From an uncultured delta proteobacterium (GTDB taxonomy: Bacteria; Myxococcota_A; Polyangia; Polyangiales; Polyangiaceae): 64,000 bases of DNA. Numbering within the stretch: position 1 is the first letter of the stretch; each line of letters begins with the position of its first letter. The stretch spans positions 16,863 through 80,862 of the forward strand of contig CAIVJW010000035.1 in assembly GCA_903906315.1 (NCBI GenBank). Reading direction: 5' to 3'. The notes under the pieces were generated by a model, which was given only the letters and a program-made list of their open reading frames with translations, searched no databases and was not told the origin of the DNA. Of the stretch, positions 1 through 9,036 are shown one piece after another. Position numbers and translations under genes: made by a program.

Positions 1-690
1 TTCGGCGCGGACGTCCCCGTCTACGTCATCGTCACGCGCTACGACACGCTGTGGGGCTTCGCCGAGGTCTTCCAGTGGACGGCCGATCGCCGCCGCGAGG
101 AGCCCTGGGGCTTCACGCTCCCGCCGGATTACCCGCAGGACAAGGTGGTCGCGCGCGTCGGAGACGAGCTCGTCGGCCTCGCGGCGCGCATCGAGTCCAC
201 CTGCCTCGCGAAGCTCTCGTCGGAGGACCCGCCGGACGTGCGCGCCCGCGCCTTCCAGCACCTCGCCGAGGCGCGCGAGCTGCTCGACCGGCTGCGCACC
301 GTCCTCGGCGTGATCGGCATGGCCAACTCGTTCGAGCGGGCGCCGTGGCTGCGCGCGCTCGTCCTCGGGTGCGCGACGCCGGGCGCCGGCGACCGCCCGC
401 GCGCCGGCGTGAAGCGCTTCACCAACATGGGCCTGGCCCTGCCGCCGCACGGCCTCGCCGCGTCTCCGCGCCCCGGCGGCCTGCCGATCCACGCTTTCCT
501 GACGACGGCCGTCCTGCCCGAGCGGGAGATCGTGCCGCTCCGCCTGCGCTGGCGCGACGACAAGCTCCTCGTCGGGTCGCTCGTGGCGGGCGCCGTGCTG
601 CTCCTCGTCGCGATGGTCCTGGCGATCGCGCTGCCCGGTCCGGCGCCCGCGCGCCCGGCGGCGAGGCCGGCGGCGGGCGCGAAGAAGTAG
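1..690 (+). CDS. tssM: TssM/IcmF-like type VI secretion protein, 3' end
   Basis: The gene enters from upstream, in frame from base 1, and gives 229 residues before TAG at 688-690. The opening VYVIVTRYDTLWGFAEVF and the following EEPWGFTLP match the part of TssM/IcmF after the P-loop NTPase core (usual pattern PVYVxxTKxDLxxGFxEFF then WGxTxP). A region ending FLTTAVLPEREIV corresponds to the FLxxLFxxVIFPE stretch. One membrane helix (bases about 562-640) and a short Ala/Pro tail follow. In known TssM the third TM helix leads into a large periplasmic domain that contacts TssJ; here the protein stops just after the helix. No periplasmic half follows downstream. The NTPase P-loop lies outside the window. 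The family call is good; why it is short is unknown. Confidence 0.75.
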   Translation, partial: FGADVPVYVIVTRYDTLWGFAEVFQWTADRRREEPWGFTLPPDYPQDKVVARVGDELVGLAARIESTCLAKLSSEDPPDVRARAFQHLAEARELLDRLRTVLGVIGMANSFERAPWLRALVLGCATPGAGDRPRAGVKRFTNMGLALPPHGLAASPRPGGLPIHAFLTTAVLPEREIVPLRLRWRDDKLLVGSLVAGAVLLLVAMVLAIALPGPAPARPAARPAAGAKK

Positions 691-930
691 CCCCCCGCGC
701 CCGCGCTGCGGCACGCGCCGCGGCCGCATCCGTTCGCGCTGTCGCGAGCGCGCGCGCCGCCGCGGCCTCGATCTCGTCGGCGAGCGCGAACGTGCGATCG
801 CGCCGACGCGGTTCCGCGTTCGTCGTTGACCGACGTCGCCCAGGGTGATGACTTGCAGGATGCCCCCGCGTGCGCACGCCGTCCCCGGTCGGGGCGTCCC
901 CGCCGCGCCAACCGTCCGTCCGAGGTCGCG

Positions 931-3900
931 ATGAACCGGTGGATTGCCCGTCTTGCCACGTCCCTGTTCGTCGCGGCGGTCGGCCTCCTCGCTGGCCCGG
1001 GGTCCGTCGCGCTCGCCGAGCCGGCGGCCTGCTCCTCGCCGAACCCGCCCGCGCCGTCGAAGCCGTACTTCATGTTGCTGCTCGACGCGTCGGACTCGAT
1101 GTCGGCCGGCGCTGCGGCGAACTCGTGCACGATCGCGCACGGGTACTCGACCGACTACCCGACCAACAAGATCGGCGGAGCGCGCTGCGCGATCTACAAC
1201 ACGGTCGCGGCCTTCGGCGGGCAGACGAACTTCGGCCTCGCGATCCTGCCCGCGCACGAGGTCACCGGTAACGTCGGCCCGGCGGCCTGCCCGGCCGCCA
1301 TGTCGTCGCTCACCGGCTGCACCGAGCAGTTCCTGTACGCGACGAACTGCGGCGACGGCGCCGGGGCGACGCGCAAGGGCGCGGCCGTCGTGGTGCCGCT
1401 CCAGCAGGACGACTACTGGGACCCGCCGAACGCGCAGAGCCCGTCGAACCTCGCGATCCTCGAGCAGTGGACCGACAACGTCTGCTCCGACTGCAAGGAG
1501 ATCACGCTCGCGAACTCGACGCCGATCAACGGCGCGCTCCGCGACATGTACCGCTACCTGTCGAGCTCGTGGACGAACCCGAAGACCGGGGTGAAGTACG
1601 ACACGCCGCTGCGCGACGCGAGCGTCGAGCGCCCGTGCCGCACGGTCAGCGTCATCCTCATGACCGACGGCGCCGAGACGTGCGACTCCGTCGCCGATGC
1701 CGCCAACGCGGCCGCGCTGCTCTACGCCGGGTTCATCATCAACGGCACGACGTGGAAGGTGAAGACCTTCGTCATCCACTTCGGCAGCGCCTTGCCGAGC
1801 GCGGGCAACCAGCAGATCGCCGTGGCCGGCGGCACCACCGCCGTCGCCGCGACCGACGAGGCCGCGCTCTCCGCCGCGCTCGCGAACATCGTCCAGAGCG
1901 GCATCGCGCCCGAGGCCTGCGACAACGCCGACAACAACTGCAACGGCTGCACCGACGAGGGCTACGCCCACTACTGCAACGTCAAGCCCGTCGGGCAGTG
2001 CTGCGCGCTCGCGCGAGCCGCGTGCCTCGCCAGCTACAAGGCGTCGATCACGCCGCAGAACCCGGGCGGCGACGTGACGCTCCTGCCCTGCGCGGCGGCG
2101 CCTTCGGCGACCGACCCGGCGCAGTGGCTCTGCTTCAACCCGAAGGAGATCTGCGACGGCAAGGACGACAACTGCGACGGCGTGAAGGACGAGGGCGTCC
2201 TGACCTGCGGCAACCCGGCTCACTGCCCCAAGGCCGAGGCGTGCAATGGTCTCGACGACGACTGCAACGGCGCGATCGACGACGGCAACGTCTGCTCGAA
2301 CCAGTGCGTGCCGAGCCCGGAGACCTGCGACGGCTGCGACAACGACTGCGACGGCTTCGCGGACAACGGCGTCGCCTCCGTGCCGTGCGGCCCCGTGGGC
2401 CCGAACGAGCCCGCGAACTGCCAGGGCACGATGGCGTGCAAGGCGGCGCAGTCGGTGCCCGTCGGCGGGTGCGTCGCCGGCGCGGGCTACGGAGCGTGCC
2501 AGAACAGCCCGCAGCCCGAGGTCTGCGACGGCAAGGACAACGACTGCGACGGTCTCGTCGACGACGGCCTGCCCCCTACGCCGTGCGTCCCGCCCGGGAC
2601 GCCGGGCAACCTCGTCTATGGCGGAAAGAGCCAGTGCCAGAAGGGCTCCCTCGCGTGCGGCGGCACGTGCCAGGGGTTCGTCGGCGCGGGCCCGGAGATC
2701 TGCGACGGGGTCGACAACGATTGCAACGGCGTCGTCGACGACGCGCCGCTCGGGGTGGGCAAGCCCTGCGGTCTCAACCAGCCTCCGTGCAAGGGGGGGC
2801 TGACGGCCTGTCAGAACGGCGCGCTCACGTGCCTCGGCAGCGTGCCGCCGAGCCCCGAGGTCTGCAATGGCATCGACGACGACTGCGACGGTACGGCGGA
2901 CGACGCGCCGCTCTCGGACGCGCCGGCGGCGGGGCAGAACGGCTGCTGGGACAACCCCGGTAACTGCTGCGCGTTCGGCAAGCTCTCGTGGTGCCCTCCG
3001 GCGGGCGGCGCGTGCAGCGGCCCGGGCGCGCTCTCGGCGCCGTGCTCGGCCGGCACGCTCGCGTGCGCGGGCAAGTCGGGGTGGGTCTGCCAGGCGCCCA
3101 AGCCGCCCGGCGCCGAGGTGTGCGACGGCGTCGACAACGATTGCAACGGCAAGGTCGACGACGGCAACCTCCCCGGCGTGGGCGCCGCGTGCGGGGGCGG
3201 CCCGGGCAAGGACCCGAACGCGCCGCCCTGCCATCAGGGCGTGCTCACGTGCACGGCCGGCGTGCTCACGTGCCCCGGTGCGCAGGGCCCGGTCCTCGAG
3301 GTGTGCAATGGAGTCGACGACGACTGCGACGGGGTCGTCGACAACGCGCCCACCGACGCGCCGAACCTCGTCTGCTCGCTCACGCCCCCCCACGACAAGT
3401 CGCCGTGCACGGCAGGGCAGCCCGTGTGCCAGCAGGGCGCGTGGACGTGCGTCGGCGGCGGGATCCAGCCGCAGCCGGAGGTGTGCAATGGTGTCGACGA
3501 CGACTGCGACGGCCAGGTCGACGAGCCGGGTGCGCCGCCGGAGGGCATCGATGGCACGGCGAGCCCGGTGCCCCCGCTGGACGGCGTGATCGGCGCCATC
3601 TGCGGCGTGTCCGAGGGCGCTTGCACGCAGGGGACGTGGGCCTGCGTGAAGGGCAAGCTCGCCTGCCAGGGCGGCACGCCCGCGGGCGCGGAGACCTGCG
3701 ACTGCAAGGACAACGACTGCAATGGCAAGGTCGACGACCCGGCCGGCGGGGCCGCGCTCTGCGGCGCGGCGAAGGACTGCGTGAAGGGGCAGAACGGCTG
3801 CCAGTGCGCCGCGAAGTGCGGCTCGGGCGAGCACCCCTGTCCCCCGGGGCAGGTCTGCGAGAACGTGAAGGACAGCGCCACCGGCAAGGACCTCGGCGCG

Positions 3901-4833
3901 TACTGCACGAAGGACCTGTGCCCGGGCGGTTGCGCCGGCGAGACGCGCAAGGACGCGGACGGGAACGTGCTCTGCGCGCCGGTCGGGACGGTGCTGGACG
4001 ACTGCCGCGCTCCTCCGGTGTGCGCGTGCAAGGCGAACGGCTGCGCCGACCCGTGCGCGGGCGTGACCTGCGACGCCGGCACGGTGTGCGCGAGCGTCGG
4101 CCCGAAGGCCGGCACCTGCGCGCAGAACAACTGCTATGCGGTCCCGTGCCCGGGGTGCGGCAAGGCCTGCGACCAGGGCGTCTGCGTCGAGAGCCCCTGC
4201 AAGCCGGGCTCGTGCAAGCCGGGCCAGGTGTGCAAGCCGAAGGCGGGCTTCGTCGGCTTCGACTGCGCGGCGAGCTGCGCGGACGTCACGTGCGCGGGCG
4301 GCGAGCGCTGCGAGGCGGGCGCGTGCGTGGCGACCTGCTCGCCGGCCTGCGGCGTGGGCGAGGTGTGCGACGAGGGCAAGAAGCCGCCGACGTGCGTGGC
4401 GGACGCGTGCGCGGGCAAGCCGTGCGCGGACGGGGCGTGCTGCGACGCGCTGACGGGCGCGTGCGGCACGTGCCCCTGCGAGGGCGTCGTCTGCCCTGCC
4501 GGGCAAGCGTGCCAGTCGGGCGAGTGCGCGCGGATCGGCGGCGCGGGCGGCGGCGGCGGGCACACCGGCGCCGGCGGAGGCGCGACGACCACGACGACGG
4601 GGGGGCACGGAGGCGGCGTGGCGACGGGCCCGGCCGCGGGACCGGGCGGCTCCGAGGCGACGAAGGGGGCCTGGGGGCTCGCGACCGGCGGCGGCGGTTG
4701 CAGCTGCGAGGTCGGCGGCGGCGCGGCCCGCGGCGAGGGTGCAGGGCTCGCTCTCACGGCGATCGCGCTCGCGGCGCTGCGCAGGTCCCGGCGGAGATCG
4801 GCGCGCGGGCAGGGGACGGGGGTGGCGCGATGA
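931..4833 (+). CDS. Secreted vWA / MopE-repeat protein with MYXO-CTERM tail
   Basis: 1300 residues. ATG 931 follows a GAGG at about 922 and opens a clear signal peptide (residues 1-29, ending ALAE). A von Willebrand A domain comes next, with the MIDAS motif DASDS at 52-56. After about residue 330 come eleven copies of the MopE-like metal-binding motif C(D/N)GxDxDC(D/N)GxxDD, separated by Cys-rich spacers. These Asp-rich repeats resemble Ca-binding loops, and MopE of Methylococcus binds copper, but no ligand can be assigned here. A Gly/Thr-rich stalk leads to a MYXO-CTERM tail: GGCSCEVGG, a hydrophobic helix, then an Arg cluster. That signal is known in Myxococcota for surface sorting. The stop overlaps the next start (ATGA), so the two genes form an operon. 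Probably an exposed adhesin or structural protein. Confidence 0.85.
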   Translation: MNRWIARLATSLFVAAVGLLAGPGSVALAEPAACSSPNPPAPSKPYFMLLLDASDSMSAGAAANSCTIAHGYSTDYPTNKIGGARCAIYNTVAAFGGQTNFGLAILPAHEVTGNVGPAACPAAMSSLTGCTEQFLYATNCGDGAGATRKGAAVVVPLQQDDYWDPPNAQSPSNLAILEQWTDNVCSDCKEITLANSTPINGALRDMYRYLSSSWTNPKTGVKYDTPLRDASVERPCRTVSVILMTDGAETCDSVADAANAAALLYAGFIINGTTWKVKTFVIHFGSALPSAGNQQIAVAGGTTAVAATDEAALSAALANIVQSGIAPEACDNADNNCNGCTDEGYAHYCNVKPVGQCCALARAACLASYKASITPQNPGGDVTLLPCAAAPSATDPAQWLCFNPKEICDGKDDNCDGVKDEGVLTCGNPAHCPKAEACNGLDDDCNGAIDDGNVCSNQCVPSPETCDGCDNDCDGFADNGVASVPCGPVGPNEPANCQGTMACKAAQSVPVGGCVAGAGYGACQNSPQPEVCDGKDNDCDGLVDDGLPPTPCVPPGTPGNLVYGGKSQCQKGSLACGGTCQGFVGAGPEICDGVDNDCNGVVDDAPLGVGKPCGLNQPPCKGGLTACQNGALTCLGSVPPSPEVCNGIDDDCDGTADDAPLSDAPAAGQNGCWDNPGNCCAFGKLSWCPPAGGACSGPGALSAPCSAGTLACAGKSGWVCQAPKPPGAEVCDGVDNDCNGKVDDGNLPGVGAACGGGPGKDPNAPPCHQGVLTCTAGVLTCPGAQGPVLEVCNGVDDDCDGVVDNAPTDAPNLVCSLTPPHDKSPCTAGQPVCQQGAWTCVGGGIQPQPEVCNGVDDDCDGQVDEPGAPPEGIDGTASPVPPLDGVIGAICGVSEGACTQGTWACVKGKLACQGGTPAGAETCDCKDNDCNGKVDDPAGGAALCGAAKDCVKGQNGCQCAAKCGSGEHPCPPGQVCENVKDSATGKDLGAYCTKDLCPGGCAGETRKDADGNVLCAPVGTVLDDCRAPPVCACKANGCADPCAGVTCDAGTVCASVGPKAGTCAQNNCYAVPCPGCGKACDQGVCVESPCKPGSCKPGQVCKPKAGFVGFDCAASCADVTCAGGERCEAGACVATCSPACGVGEVCDEGKKPPTCVADACAGKPCADGACCDALTGACGTCPCEGVVCPAGQACQSGECARIGGAGGGGGHTGAGGGATTTTTGGHGGGVATGPAAGPGGSEATKGAWGLATGGGGCSCEVGGGAARGEGAGLALTAIALAALRRSRRRSARGQGTGVAR

Positions 4834-7800
4834 TCCCGCGACGCACCTGGCTCGCGGCGCTCGCGCTCGGCGGCGCCCTCGCCGGCGCCTCCGGCTGCTC
4901 GACCGAGGCGTTCTGCTACGCGGATTGTCCGGCTGCGACGGCGTCCGCGACGACCTCGACGCACCCGCAGACGGGCGCCGGAGGGGGCCTGTCCGACGCC
5001 GGCACGGGGCAGGGCGGCGACTGCTTCCCGAGCTGCGGAGAGGACGCGGGCGGGGCGTGCAAGCCGACCAACGGCGGCGTCGAGGCGTGCGACGGCGTCG
5101 ACAACGACTGCAATGGCACGGTCGACGACGGGTTCGATCTCGGCACGCCCGACCACTGCGGCACGTGCACGAACGACTGCTACGCGCTCGCGGACAACTG
5201 CGCGGTGGCCGCGATCACGTGCAAGCCGGGGGCGAAGCCAGGGCAGAAGGGCACCTGCCAGTGCGGCGCGTGCGATCCGGGCTGGGTCGACCGCGACGGC
5301 GACGGGGTCACGTGCGAGTACCCGTGCGAGAAGAAGGCCGACGATGACTCGGCCTGCAACCTCTCGGACGACGACTGCGACGGGCTCGTCGACGAGGACG
5401 TCGATTTCTGCAGCGTCGACCATTGCGGCGGTTGCAACGCGAAGTGCGCCGTCGCGCACGGCGTCGCGGTCTGCGCGCCGATCGACCCGCAGAAAGGCTG
5501 CAAGGCGTCGGGCAACGCGGAGTGCAAGGTCGTTTCGTGCGACTGCAAGGGGCCCGGGGAGTGCTTCTGGCACCTCGACGGCGACCCCCCCGGGACGTGC
5601 AACTACGCCTGCGACCCGACCAACGGTGGGGTCGAGGTCTGCGATGGCGTGGACAACGATTGCGACGGCAAGATCGACGCGGCCGACGATCTGTCGAAGG
5701 ACGCGGCGATAGGCGTCGCGTGCGGCGGCGGGCCGAAGGGCGAGTGCGCCGCGAAGGCTCATCAGGGCGCGACCGTGTGCGACGGCGGCGCGGTGAAATG
5801 CGGCGGCCCCGACGTGCTCTTGCCCGGGCAGGTGCTCGAGACCTGCAACGGCAAGGACGACGACTGCGACGGGCTCGTCGACGATGACCCGGTCGACCAG
5901 GGCGGCACGTGCGGCGTGAGCGCGAACGCGCCGTGCACGAAGGGCACCTACCAGTGCCTGGGCGGGGCGCTCGTCTGCTCCGGCAACGTGGACCCCGCGC
6001 CCGGCGAGACCTGCAATGGAGTCGACGACGACTGCAACGGTGTGATCGACGACGGCGCCGCCGACGCGATCGGCGACTGCGAGGTCCCGCCGCCGGCGCC
6101 CGCCGGCGCCTCGAGCGGCTGCAAGAAGGGCGTGAAGGCGTGCCTCGGCGGCACCGTGCTCTGCCAGGGCGCGGTGAAGCCGGCGCCTGGCGCGGTCGAC
6201 GGCTGCAACGTCGACGCGAACTGCGACGGCCTGCTCACCGGGCAGCCGGATCTGCAGGTGGACGCGGCGAACTGCGGCGCGTGCGGCAACGACTGCAACG
6301 CGGGCGCCGTGCACGCGACCTTCGGTTGCGTCGCGGGTGTCTGCGTGTGGAAGGGCTGCGAGCCGGGCTACTACGACGTCAGCCCGAAGGACCAGAAGTG
6401 CGAATACCCGTGCACGTACCTGCACGCGCAGGAGGCGTGCAATGGCCTCGACGACAACTGCGACGGGCAGATCGACGAGAACGTGCCGTCGCCCTCGCCG
6501 GTGCAGGTCTGCGGGGTGAGCCCGGGCGCGACCGCGCCGGAGTGCCAGGCGGGCGCCGTCGGCGTGGCGTGCGTGAAGGGCGCGTGGTCGTGCGCGTTCC
6601 CGCCGGGCGTCTGCAGCCCGAGCTGCGCCGCGGCGGTCGAGGTCTGCGACGGGCTCGATAACGACTGCGACGGCGTGAAGAACGAGAACGTGGCGAACTT
6701 CGGCAAGGCGTGCGCGAGCGACGACGGCAAGCCGGCGCCCGGCGACGGCGCGTGCCGCACGACGGGGACGTTCCAGTGCGACGGCCTCCAGGCGACGAAG
6801 TGCAGCGCGGTCAAGGCCGACTGCGCGAACCTGCCCGGCGGCTGCGCCGAGGTCTGCGACGGCGTCGACAACGATTGCGACGGTTCGATCGACGAGGCGT
6901 TCACCGCGAAAGGCACGAACCCGACCTACTGGGTCAAGCCGGAGGTCGTGCAGATCGGCGGCGGCGTCGCGGGGCCGTGGATCTTCGCCTACGAGGCGAG
7001 CCGTCCGGGCGCGAAGGTCGACGGCGCGGGCACGGGCAACGGCTACTTCACGGCGGCGCCCGCCGGCCTCACGCTCGACAAAACGCGCGCGTGCTCCAGG
7101 CCGAGCGTCATCCCGTGGGCCAGCGTCACCCCGCGCGAGGTCGAGCAGACGTGCGCGGCGATCGGCGGCCGCGCGTGCAGCCTCTCGGAGTGGCGCCGCA
7201 CCTGCCGCGTCGACAACGCCGACGGCGTCGGGCCCAACACGCCCGACACGGACAACGCCTGCCTGTTCGGCTACGAGCCGCTCGGCGCGCCGTGCAAATC
7301 GGCCGCCGATTACGCCGGGAAGACGCGCGCGTGCAACCTGGGCGGGTTCGATTTCGACCCGAACACGGCCGGGGATCAGGACGGCCTCTTGCCGACCCAA
7401 TCGCCGATGCTCTCGCATTGCCGCGCCCTGTGGGACGGCTACGAGGGCGTGGCCACGCAGTCGGCGTGGGACGTGACCGGCAATCTGCGCGAGGCGACTC
7501 GCTGCCAGAGGGACCACGCGATCTGCGGGGCGGACGCCGCGATCTGCGCGGCGCGGTGCTGCTCGGCGACGTCGGTCGTCGCGGGCAACACGCGGCTCTG
7601 CGGTGCGACGGCGCGGCGGCTCGCCGGGCAGCCCTGCGCCGCGGCGGCCGACTGCTGCGACTACGACGGATCGTGCGCCGCGAACGGCGCGTGCGTCACC
7701 GACGGCACCGGCGCGCTCCACTGCGCGAACCTGCCCGCGCCCGCGAAGAGCTGCCGCGGCGTCGGCGTCGCGTGCTCGCAGGCGACCCAGTGCTGCGGCG

Positions 7801-7994
7801 GCGAGCCGTGCGCTTCCGGGGTCTGCGGCGGGCCGGAGTCGCTGCCCGGCGCCATCTACCCGCTCATGGGCGGCTCGTTCGTGGCCGGCGTCGAGGCCGG
7901 CGCGGCGTGCACCTTCGACTTCTACAAGGTCGACTCGACCTACAAGCTCTACGACACCGGCTTCCGCTGCTGCTTCGACGCGAAGCCGGACTAG
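4830..7994 (+). CDS. MopE-repeat probable lipoprotein with FGE/SUMF1-like C-terminal domain
   Basis: 1054 residues. ATG 4830 overlaps the upstream stop by four bases. The N-terminus is a signal sequence ending LAGASGC, a slightly atypical lipobox, then a Ser/Thr/Gly linker. Eight canonical and one degenerate C(D/N)GxDxDCxG repeats span about residues 85-690. From about 695 the protein resembles the formylglycine-generating enzyme fold: EASRPGA, PWASVTPREVEQTCAAIGGR, CSLSEWRRTC, WDVTGNLREAT, MGGSF and a terminal GFRCC. A Cys-rich insert of roughly 100 residues (about 900-1000) sits between the WDVTGN and MGGSF blocks. Catalysis cannot be claimed; many such domains are structural or carbohydrate-binding. 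It is presumably surface-anchored and works with the upstream vWA protein. Confidence 0.82.
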   Translation: MIPRRTWLAALALGGALAGASGCSTEAFCYADCPAATASATTSTHPQTGAGGGLSDAGTGQGGDCFPSCGEDAGGACKPTNGGVEACDGVDNDCNGTVDDGFDLGTPDHCGTCTNDCYALADNCAVAAITCKPGAKPGQKGTCQCGACDPGWVDRDGDGVTCEYPCEKKADDDSACNLSDDDCDGLVDEDVDFCSVDHCGGCNAKCAVAHGVAVCAPIDPQKGCKASGNAECKVVSCDCKGPGECFWHLDGDPPGTCNYACDPTNGGVEVCDGVDNDCDGKIDAADDLSKDAAIGVACGGGPKGECAAKAHQGATVCDGGAVKCGGPDVLLPGQVLETCNGKDDDCDGLVDDDPVDQGGTCGVSANAPCTKGTYQCLGGALVCSGNVDPAPGETCNGVDDDCNGVIDDGAADAIGDCEVPPPAPAGASSGCKKGVKACLGGTVLCQGAVKPAPGAVDGCNVDANCDGLLTGQPDLQVDAANCGACGNDCNAGAVHATFGCVAGVCVWKGCEPGYYDVSPKDQKCEYPCTYLHAQEACNGLDDNCDGQIDENVPSPSPVQVCGVSPGATAPECQAGAVGVACVKGAWSCAFPPGVCSPSCAAAVEVCDGLDNDCDGVKNENVANFGKACASDDGKPAPGDGACRTTGTFQCDGLQATKCSAVKADCANLPGGCAEVCDGVDNDCDGSIDEAFTAKGTNPTYWVKPEVVQIGGGVAGPWIFAYEASRPGAKVDGAGTGNGYFTAAPAGLTLDKTRACSRPSVIPWASVTPREVEQTCAAIGGRACSLSEWRRTCRVDNADGVGPNTPDTDNACLFGYEPLGAPCKSAADYAGKTRACNLGGFDFDPNTAGDQDGLLPTQSPMLSHCRALWDGYEGVATQSAWDVTGNLREATRCQRDHAICGADAAICAARCCSATSVVAGNTRLCGATARRLAGQPCAAAADCCDYDGSCAANGACVTDGTGALHCANLPAPAKSCRGVGVACSQATQCCGGEPCASGVCGGPESLPGAIYPLMGGSFVAGVEAGAACTFDFYKVDSTYKLYDTGFRCCFDAKPD

Positions 7995-8929
7995 CGCTTC
8001 ACGGCCGCGACGCGGCGCGCCCCGGCGAGCTCGATCTCGAGCGCGATCCAGGGCGCGAGGTCGTCGTGCAGGCGGAACAGGCCGAGGTCGAAGGGGCGGC
8101 CGTTGATCACCACGAAGGGCGTGCCGTCGAGGCCCGCGGCGTCGGCCTCGTCGCGATCGCGCGCGACCCGCTGGGCGGGGACCGGGCTCGCGAGGTCGGC
8201 TCGGAAGCGCGCGACGTCGAGCCCGGCGAGCTTCGCGTAGCCCTCGAGCTCGCCTTCGCCGAGCGCGCCCTGGTGGTCGAAGAGGACGCGCTCGAGCTCC
8301 CAGAAGCGGCCTTGCTGGTGGGCCGCGACGGCCGCGCGAGCGGCCCCGTCGGAGTTCGCGTGCGAGCGGAGCGGGTAGAGCTTGTGCACGACGCGCACGT
8401 TCGGGGCGAAGCGCTCGCGCACCTCGTCGACCACCGGCACCGAGAAGCGGCAGTGCGGGCAGTCGAAGTCCGACCAGACGACGACCGTGACCGGCGCGCC
8501 CTCGGGCCCGCGCGAGGGCGAGTCGTCGATCGGCACCGGGGTGACCTTCGTGCCGAAGCGCGCGGCGTAGGCGCGCTCGGCGTCCGCCGCGGAGGCGCCG
8601 GCGCGCACGCGGCTCGCGAGGAGGCGCGCGGCGCCCGGGCACGCCGCGCACGCGCGCCCCTCCCTCACGCACGCGGCGACCGACACGGGCTGGTCCGCGC
8701 ACGGCGCGTACAGGCTCGTCACGAGCTTCCAGAACGTCGCGCGCTCGCGAGCGCTGAGGTCCGTCGTGTCGACGCCGGGGAGCGCCTCTGCGGGCGTCTC
8801 GGGCGCGGCGATGCGGGCGCCGCCCGTCGGGCCGGGCAGCGCCGTCGGCGGCGCGTGCGCCGAGAGGTCCGCCGGTGCGTGGCACGCGGCGAGGCCGATC
8901 GCGAGGACCGTGAGCGGGATCATTCGCAC
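7991..8929 (-). CDS. DsbA/thioredoxin-like lipoprotein (thiol oxidoreductase)
   Basis: 312 residues. It begins with GTG 8929 (second codon pair gives Met at 8923); a TACCAT hexamer lies exactly seven bases upstream of the GTG. The signal peptide ends LAAC at Cys16, a lipobox. A helical Cys-bearing segment (about 60-125, several CxxC-like pairs) precedes a DsbA-type thioredoxin fold. That fold has the active site CPHC at 157-160 within SDFDCPHCRFS and the cis-Pro loop GTPFVVING near 273. It is known that such proteins exchange disulfides in the periplasm. It converges on the Cys-rich MopE-like operon with a four-base 3' overlap, so a role in folding those proteins is attractive but only inferred. 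Confidence 0.88.
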   Translation of the reverse strand: MRMIPLTVLAIGLAACHAPADLSAHAPPTALPGPTGGARIAAPETPAEALPGVDTTDLSARERATFWKLVTSLYAPCADQPVSVAACVREGRACAACPGAARLLASRVRAGASAADAERAYAARFGTKVTPVPIDDSPSRGPEGAPVTVVVWSDFDCPHCRFSVPVVDEVRERFAPNVRVVHKLYPLRSHANSDGAARAAVAAHQQGRFWELERVLFDHQGALGEGELEGYAKLAGLDVARFRADLASPVPAQRVARDRDEADAAGLDGTPFVVINGRPFDLGLFRLHDDLAPWIALEIELAGARRVAAVKR

Positions 8930-8936
8930 GGTCGGG

Positions 8937-8942
8937 ATGGTA
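8937..8942 (-). promoter_or_regulatory. -10-like TACCAT, leaderless spacing
   Basis: TACCAT lies exactly 7 nt before GTG 8929. No Shine-Dalgarno is present in between. See the finding on TANNNT-N7 starts. Confidence 0.6.
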
Positions 8943-9036
8943 GCGTGCGCGGGCGCACGGGTCAGCGTTCGCCCCGGTCGAACGCGCGCGCCGGACGACT
9001 CGACACCCCTGCCGGGCCGCGGTAGTCCGGGCGGGC

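Noticed and set aside
4134..8885. Long minus-strand open frame across the MopE-like operon
   Set aside because: A GC shadow. The plus-strand frames hold repeats, signal peptides and the MYXO-CTERM tail.
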